Source: Oenanthe sinensis (taxonomy: Eukaryota; Streptophyta; Magnoliopsida; Apiales; Apiaceae). Taken from it: a stretch of 64,000 nt of DNA. Each line of letters opens with the position of its first letter. Within the stretch, counting starts at the first letter, position 1. Below the pieces are notes generated by a model. It did no database searches. It saw only the letters and a program-made list of their open reading frames with translations, and was not told the DNA's origin. Made by a program: the position numbers and the translations under genes. The stretch is taken from NCBI GenBank assembly GCA_028671895.1, contig CM053804.1, positions 1,741,001 to 1,805,000 of the forward strand, read 5' to 3'. Positions 57,925 to 64,000 of the stretch are shown here, in pieces.

Positions 57925-59908
57925 TCATTTAATCTTCTCAAAGGCTGGATTGTTCTTCAAAAATGAGTTTAGCATATTTTCTTCCACAATTGCAAGAGCT
58001 TCACTAACAAACTTCTTTAATTTCTTCATTTCTTCATTTGAACATTTAATTTGACAGTAAGCTGCTCTCAGATCATTTGCACTGCTTTCTTGATCTTTTA
58101 AGTCCTTCAACATCAGAACACTAACTTTCCCACTCATAGGCTGAAACCCAAAGTAATGACCCACACTTTCTTAAAATTTAATCTATTTTTCTTCCAATGG
58201 CATGACTTGATCATTTCCCTCAGTATCAACATATTTTAAAGAAAATTTGCCCATTTGTCGACATTTGTAGCTCCTGTTCCATTCTCTTCCTCAGGGCTTC
58301 ATAGGTTGAAAGAAAATCCAAGACTTGAGATTTAGTCTGATATTGCTCTGGATCTTCAACTGATTCCACCAAAGGATATAGGAATAGCAGTGCCTCATCA
58401 CTTGGAGTAATGATCTCATCAATTAGGCATGAGGCTGTATCCAATGGCATTCCTTCCCAAAATGTTTCATGATCAGAGTCTAAAGGCAGTCTAGACTCTG
58501 ACTCAACATTAGACTCTGGTTCAGGTGTTTTCTTGATTTCAGAGTCTGGCTCTGCAGGAGCCTTGGGAGCATCTGTTTCCTGCAAAACAGGGTTAGTAAT
58601 AATAACAGGCTTGTGTGTGTGTGCAGAATAAGCCTTCCTTAACCTTCTGTACTTCTTAGCAAAAGATTTCTCAGGAGACTCAATGTGAGAATCCTGAGGT
58701 GCTTCCCTAGGTTTTTCAGAGTCTGTAGCCTTTTGAGAGTCTACAGACTTGGCTTGAAGGTTAGAATCAAGTGTATCATGACCTTCCTTTAGCAAAGAAA
58801 GTCCTTCAACAACTTGCTTCTCTAGTGGATTGAGCTCCTCATCACTGTGCTCATCTATAAGCCTAGATTGAATCAATTTTCTCCTCTTTACAACTGGTGC
58901 CTGTAGAGAGACACCAGAGGTTGGTTTCTTTTTGGATTTTGGTTTGGAAGATTGTATAATTGAAGGGGATTGGGTGACTTGGGTAGGTGCAGGGAGACTC
59001 TCCATTACTTGTTCCTGCACCATTTCACCACCAAAAAATGAAGCATTGTAGATAGAAGGTTTGTAGGATGAGAGTTTTACCTGCATTACCTGTGGATATG
59101 TCATTGCAGGTAGACTCTTCTTCTTATCATCAATTCTCTTAATGTCAGAGAATATCCTCCTTTGCTGTTTATATGCCTGCACACAGCAATCATCTGCCAA
59201 CTTGGTTGACATGTCAGGAATGAAGTGATTGAGGAGAATCATAAGAAATCTATGATAGTAGACTTTCTTTCTCCCCTCATGCACATTATTTAATTTTGCT
59301 CCCATTTGAGTGAGCAACATATCACCAATGTTGATTATTCTATCAAATAGGAGACTATGACCAATTTGATAAGTAATAGCAGTAATAGCATCAAATCCAC
59401 TACACTTACCAGTAAAACACTTAGCAATTTGATCGAAGAAAAATGACCATTCTTTCCTTAAGTAAGGCCTAGTTATCTTGCTCATGTTATCTAAGCTAGC
59501 AGAATAACCTATTGACTTAAACATGCTTTTAATGTCATCATCAGATACAATTTCATCAAAAGAAGAGTTAACAGGCAGTTTAAACACAGAATTAAGCACA
59601 TCTGCAGTGACATCAAATGTAGTCGAACCAAAGGTAAACATTATTTTACCTGGTTGATCCTGAGAAGGATCAACTACCTTTACAGTGCTCCATGCTTGTG
59701 ATACAACATCCATGTGAATGACTGGTGATGCCTTGAGAATGTAGTGTAGCTCGGATTGCTCCAAGAAATCCATCACAGGGTAGTAGTCAGCGTCTAACCC
59801 TTTCTTATCTCTAAGAGCAGCAACATGATTTGTGGTCATGAACTCGAAATCTCCAAATGTGAACGCAATCGCCTTGGGTCCCCGAATGACAGTAGAAACA
59901 GCAGCCAT
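57925..59908 (-). CDS. Extra ORF of copia element II, unknown function
   Basis: An open frame of 560 codons (59908 down to 58226, start MAAVSTVIRGPKAIAF) sits on the same strand as pol, between pol and the 3' LTR. A frame change near 58245 and two stops separate it from a further in-frame piece at 57925-58164 (NEEMKKLKKFVSEAL, Lys/Glu-rich, coiled-coil-like), so the ancestral protein was probably near 670 residues. Residues 1-290 look globular (ITRPYLRKEWSFFFDQIAKC, AITYQIGHSLLFDRI). Residues 300-480 are low-complexity, with Ser/Glu/Pro-rich parts and basic KSKKKP and VVKRRK clusters that could be nuclear-localisation signals. I recognise no domain. Position matches the envelope-like third ORF of some copia lineages, but I see no obvious signal peptide or membrane segment, so an envelope role is doubtful. 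It is slightly broken here. Confidence 0.7.
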
Positions 59909-60399
59909 TAAAGTTGTTGAGTTGAAAGTGATGGAGAAGCTTGAAGAAATTAGCTAGGGTTCGTAAACAGCTCTGTGAATATTTTTGCCTTAGAAATCAA
60001 TTGCAATAAACAAGTGAGTAAATTGTATGAAAAATTCTATTTTGTTCAAGTTGCATACAATACACACGAGTCTACAGCCTGTCTCCGGTCAAAAGATAAC
60101 TGTTACCCCCTATTTCAAGTCATTTGAACATTTTAAATGCAATCAGAGTCTGCAGGCGCGAATTTTAACCGTTTCGGAGTCTAGGCGATAATTTTCTCAG
60201 AGTCTACTGACTTTCAGAGTCTACAGACTTGTCAGAGTTTACAGACTCGTCAGAGTCTACAGACTCGTCAGAGTCTAAAAACTAGACTCTGTCAAGGTAA
60301 AATACCAAACAAAATGTTGCACTAACAATTAATCACAGTGTGTTAAGACAGGGACTATAATTAAAGTACATACCTTGCTTCTTGCAATTTTTTGATCAC
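59909..60399. other. Spacer between pol and extra ORF, with CAGAGTCT cluster
   Basis: Non-coding. From about 60140 to 60300 it holds about nine copies of CAGAGTCT or close variants, most as TCAGAGTCTACAGACT, in the opposite strand sense to the LTR array. Confidence 0.75.
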
Positions 60400-62036
60400 T
60401 TACATATTTAACATACCTAATTCACCTACCAGTCTGAGAAAGGTAGACTCATCAAGTGGTTTTGTTAAAATGTCTGCAATCTGTCTGTCAGTTGGAACAT
60501 AGTAAAGTGTCACAGTACCATTTTCAACATGTTCTCTAATAAAGTGATACCTGACATCAATGTGCTTTGTTCTGGAGTGTTGGACTGGATTCTCTGCAAT
60601 TTTAATAGCACTAGTATTATCACAATACATAGGAATATTTGAGAATGTTAGTCCATAATCAAGTAATTGATTTCTCATCCACAGGATTTGAGCACAGCAA
60701 CTTCCAGCTGCAATGTATTCAGCCTCAGCTGTTGAGGTTGATACAGTTTGTTGTTTCTTGCTAAACCAAGAAATTAATCTGTTGCCAAGAAACTGGCATT
60801 GTCCTGTTGTGCTTTTCCTATCTACTTTGCATCCTGCATAGTCAGAATCTGAATAGCCAATTAGTAAAAAATCTGACTCTCTAGGATACCAAAGTCCAAG
60901 AGTTTGTGCCCCCTTGAGATATCTAAAAATTCTTTTCACAGCTATTAAGTGTGATTCTCTAGGGTCAGCTTGAAATCTGGCACACAGACAAGTTGCAAAC
61001 ATTATATCTGGTCTACTAGCAGTTAAATATAACAATGAGCAAATCATACATCTGTAATTAGTGTTGTCAACTTTCTTACCCTTTGGGTCAGAGTCTAGCT
61101 TAGTAGCTGTTGACATGGGAGTTTTAGCAGTTGCAGAATCTTGCATATCAAACTTCTTCAACAGTTCTTTTACATACTTTGTTTGATTGATGAAAATTCC
61201 ATCATCATTCTGTTTGACTTGAAGCCCCAAAAAGAAGTTTAATTCTCCCATCATGCTCATTTCATAATTTGACTGCATTAGTTGACTCTTGTGAATCCAT
61301 TTTCAAGAAGGAATTTTGAAAGAGTTTCATACCATGCTCTAGGTGCTTGCTTCAATCCATATAGTGCCTTGTCTAACCTGTAAACATGATCAGGAAACTT
61401 TGGATCAACAAATCCTGGTGGTTGCTCCACATAGACTTCTTCTTCCGATTCTCCATTTAAGAAAGCACTTTTCACATCTATCTGATACACCTTGAATTTT
61501 GAATGAGCTGCAAAGGCTAGAAACATTCTAATAGCTTCCAATCTTGCTACTGGTGCAAAAGTTTCATCATAGTCAATTCCTTCCTCCTGTGAGTATCCTT
61601 TTGCAACTAGCCTTGCTTTATTTCTTACTACAGTTCCATTCTCATCAAGTTTATTTCTATACACCCATTTTGCACCAACCACTGATCTATCTCTAGGTCT
61701 TGGTACAAGTTTCCACACTTTATTTCTCTCAAATTCATTCAATTCTTCTTGCATTGCAATAATCCAATCAGGGTCTTGCAAGGCTTCCTCAATTTTCTTG
61801 GGTTCATTCTTTGAGAGAAAACAGTTATAAAGACATTCATTTTGAGTGGTTGTTCTTGTTTGTACACCACTCTCAGGATCACCAATTATCAAGTCAGGAG
61901 TGTGATTCCTTGTCCATTTTCTAGTAGGTGGAAGATTGGTTCTTGAACTTGAAACTCCCCCTAAGTCATTTGCATCTTCTGTATTTGAGTGAAATTCAAA
62001 TGAAGAGGCTCCCCCTAAATTGCTTGACTCTGACAA
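60400..62036 (-). pseudogene. Copia II reverse transcriptase and RNase H, YVDD box deleted
   Basis: The RT N-terminal half (61278-62036) has ALQDPDWIIAMQEELNEFER, VWKLVPRPRDRSVVGAKWVY, ARLVAKGYSQEEGIDYDETF and LYGLKQAPRAWYE, and stops after ENGFTR. The second piece (60400-61278) resumes at NYEMSMMGELNFFLGLQVK and runs through the connection and RNase H (GYSDSDYAGCKVDRKSTTGQ, ADILTKPL-type end). Family members have about 45-50 residues between these points, including the catalytic YVDD. They are missing, and the two halves are in different frames, so this copy cannot make an active polymerase. Confidence 0.9.
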
Positions 62037-62096
62037 GAGTTTAGAGTTGCTTGATCCAGACCCTGATGAGTTAGACTCTGTCTGTCTAGACTCTGT

Positions 62097-63599
62097 CTAG
62101 ATAGACTCTGTCTGGGTAGACCCTGACCTGTTAGACTCTGAATTATTTGGAGGTGAATTTTCTGGCTCCCGCTCAGAATGTGCAGGTTCCTGTGTTAGTT
62201 CAGGATTTATTCTAGGGTCTTCATCCTCTTCTTCTTCATTTATCTCAGAACTTTTTAGATTTTCAAATTCCAGTGTTGTAGACTCTGACTCATCCTGCAA
62301 TTCTGTAAACTTTTTATCATCAAATGCAACATGAATAGATTCCATAACAATTTTGGTTCTGAGATTAAACACTCTGAATGCTTTTGTGTTCGATGCATAT
62401 CCAAGAAAGATTGATTCATCTGTCTTGGCTTCGAATTTGCTTAGATTTTCAGGATGTACTTTCAGTACATAACACTTGCATCCAAATATGTGAAAGTGTT
62501 TCACACTTGTCTTCTTGTCCTTTATCATTTCATAGGGAGTCTTTCCATGCATGTTTATTAGAGTGCAGTTTTGAGTGAAACATGCTGTATTGACTACCTC
62601 AGCCCAAAAATATACTGGCAGCTTAGACTCTGCCAACATTGTTCTGGCAGCTTCTATGAGTGTCCTATTCTTTCTTTCCACAATTCCATTTTGTTGAGGA
62701 GTTCCTGGCGCAGAAAATTGTTGAGTAATTCCCTTTGATGCACAGTGGTTCTCCATGATTGAATTCTTGAATTCAGTACCATTGTCACTCCTCAGAATTC
62801 TTACTGTTTTCTTTGATTTTCTTTCCAGAAAAGTGATATGATCTATTATGTGTTGTGAAGCTTCATCCTTTGAATGTAGAAAGAAAACCCATGTAAATCT
62901 TGTAAAATCATCTACAATAACAAGAGTATATTTATTTTTGTTAATTGACATAACATTTACTGGACCAAATAAATCAAGATGCAGTAAATAAAAGGGTTCA
63001 GAAATGGTATTTATTGTCTTGCTCTTGAAGGATGATTTCTTTTGTTTTCCAAGTTGACATGCTTCACAAAGTTCATCTTGTACAAAATCAACCTGTGGTA
63101 ATCCTCTTACAAGATTCTGTTTAACCAACTTGTTGAGTGTTTTGAAGTTGATGTGTGACAGTTTCTTGTGCCCTTTCCAGCTTTCTTCAGTTGAGGCCTT
63201 GCTGTATAGACATGTGACTTCACTGTTTATGCAATCCTCCAAGCTGGCTTCATAAATGTTACCATGTCTGTGTCCTTTGAAAACCACAATGCCTGTTTCT
63301 TTGTGAGTCACAAGACACTCTTTGTTGTCAAAGCCAGTATGGTAACCTTTGTCTCCAAGTTGACTTATGCTTATTAAATTGTGCCTTAAGCCATCGACTA
63401 GAGCTACTTGTTCAATGATGACATTCCCAAGTACAATCTTGCCATATCCCAGTGTTTGTCCTTTGTTGCCATCTCCAAAGGATACTTCTGGGCCAGCCAT
63501 TTCCTCAAAGTCTGTAAGCAGGGATTTCTTTCCAGTCATATGTCCTGAGCATCCACTGTCCAGGATTAGGGTTACTTTCTTTACCCTAGTTCCCTGCAT
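62097..63599 (-). CDS. Copia II protease and integrase
   Basis: An open frame of 500 codons. The aspartic protease motif DSGCSGHMTG is at about residues 14-23, preserved. The GAG-pre-integrase zinc region follows (HKKLSHINFKTLNKL, CEACQLGKQKKSSF), then the integrase core with DLFGPV, VDDFTRFTWVFF, the second Asp in RSDNGTEF and Glu in QQNGIVERKNRT, so the D-D-E triad is intact. The C-terminal part has FGCKCYVLK and FLGYASNTKAFRVFN, then a low-complexity acidic tail rich in Glu/Ser/Asn. A stop before residue 1 and another after the tail separate it from gag and RT. The function in live copies is polyprotein cleavage and insertion of element DNA. Confidence 0.9.
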   Translation of the reverse strand: MQGTRVKKVTLILDSGCSGHMTGKKSLLTDFEEMAGPEVSFGDGNKGQTLGYGKIVLGNVIIEQVALVDGLRHNLISISQLGDKGYHTGFDNKECLVTHKETGIVVFKGHRHGNIYEASLEDCINSEVTCLYSKASTEESWKGHKKLSHINFKTLNKLVKQNLVRGLPQVDFVQDELCEACQLGKQKKSSFKSKTINTISEPFYLLHLDLFGPVNVMSINKNKYTLVIVDDFTRFTWVFFLHSKDEASQHIIDHITFLERKSKKTVRILRSDNGTEFKNSIMENHCASKGITQQFSAPGTPQQNGIVERKNRTLIEAARTMLAESKLPVYFWAEVVNTACFTQNCTLINMHGKTPYEMIKDKKTSVKHFHIFGCKCYVLKVHPENLSKFEAKTDESIFLGYASNTKAFRVFNLRTKIVMESIHVAFDDKKFTELQDESESTTLEFENLKSSEINEEEEDEDPRINPELTQEPAHSEREPENSPPNNSESNRSGSTQTESI

Positions 63600-63610
63600 A
63601 CATAAAGCAA

Positions 63611-64000
63611 CTAGTTAGATGTTTTGAGGACCCAAATAGTTTTGGATCCTTTTCTACTAATTTTAGGAGAAACAGACTTAATAATTTTCACCTTTGGCTT
63701 ACCTGTCTCTTTTGTTGCTCTAGACTGTGGTGGAGTCTTAACAGTGTCATACCAACTCTTATCAATAGAAGATTTTAGCTCATAAAAATTGTAATACAAA
63801 TCATGATAGTCCCTACACATATATATAGAATGAAATATGCTACCACAGTGATAACAATGTTTCTGTGGTATGTAGTGACTTTTCAGAGTCTGAGAAGGAC
63901 TAGACTCTGATTTCTTCTCAATTTTTGTTTTACAATCTATAGCTAAATGGTTTTGGTTGCCACATCTGTAACACTTCTTTCTAGGAGCATTAGGATTTTT
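63611..64000 (-). pseudogene. Copia II gag C-terminus with two CCHC knuckles (partial)
   Basis: Two zinc knuckles of C-x2-C-x4-H-x4-C form are visible: CYRCGNQNHLAIDC near 63940-63981 and CYHCGSIFHSIYMC near 63829-63870. A Lys/Ser-rich stretch (KPKVKIIKSVSPKIS) follows, then a stop at about 63611 before the protease frame. The gag N-terminus is outside the window. Confidence 0.8.

Larger units (their letters stand above)
57033..64000 (-). mobile_element. Ty1/copia element II, right end outside window
   Basis: On the minus strand from the right edge: gag zinc knuckles, protease, integrase, RT, RNase H, an extra ORF, purine tract and 3' LTR. Gag start and 5' LTR are beyond 64000. Proteins are far better preserved than in element I, so the insertion is younger. 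It lies just 3' of the visible PIEZO-like exons. The layout (LTR edge AGAAGGGGGGTTGAATAC, extra ORF after pol, two zinc knuckles) recalls the SIRE/Maximus branch of copia; the lineage is not proven. Confidence 0.92.

Overview
The window is plant nuclear DNA, very AT-rich, from a eudicot. The evidence is intron-rich genes of clear plant type (a bHLH94/96-like factor, CDKE/CDK8, a thylakoid-lumen PsbP-domain protein, an AT74-like histidine phosphatase, a PIEZO-like channel) embedded in plant transposon families (Ty1/copia, CACTA, Mutator-like, Stowaway). An asterid is plausible, but nothing here proves a genus.

Layout. Positions 1-31.7 kb are mostly transposon-derived. A decayed CACTA element carrying a TNP2/DUF4218 transposase (minus strand, about 1.4-3.7 kb) contains a Stowaway MITE. 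Next is an old, broken Ty1/copia element (about 5.68-11.2 kb, minus) that was itself entered by a 743-bp CACTA-type element inside its reverse transcriptase, with a second CACTA fragment in its 5' LTR. The only host gene in this half is the bHLH factor (12726-14183, plus). Then come two (TA)n-flanked inverted-repeat elements, a strictly 24-bp-periodic GTCATAC array with a perfect hairpin beside it, a Mutator-like element with a perfect 9-bp target duplication (25250-26346), a CACTA end, a truncated copia tail and a probable solo LTR.

Positions 31.8-56.3 kb are gene-dense: CDKE (plus, 15 coding exons, 471 aa), PPD5/6-like PsbP protein (minus, 7 exons, 249 aa), a 96-aa conserved small membrane protein (plus), an AT74-like phosphatase with an unusual acidic repeat tail (minus, 463 aa), and the 5' exons of a PIEZO-like gene (plus) with an apparent frameshift.

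Positions 57.0-64.0 kb hold a second Ty1/copia element on the minus strand. It runs off the window and ends in a 766-bp 3' LTR. It carries an extra ORF of about 560 aa between pol and the LTR, a deletion that removes the YVDD polymerase box, and an element-specific octamer AGACTCTG. The octamer forms a 17-bp-periodic array in U3 and is scattered through the noncoding and low-constraint coding parts of the element.

The host genes do not form an operon-like unit. They are ordinary neighbours. The most unusual signals are the LTR-borne iterated octamer arrays (two LTRs with different motifs but the same position upstream of a minus-strand TATA box), the extra ORF of the second copia element, and the repeat tail of the phosphatase. 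Splice sites were assigned by eye from GT/AG borders plus remembered family alignments; no search was run.
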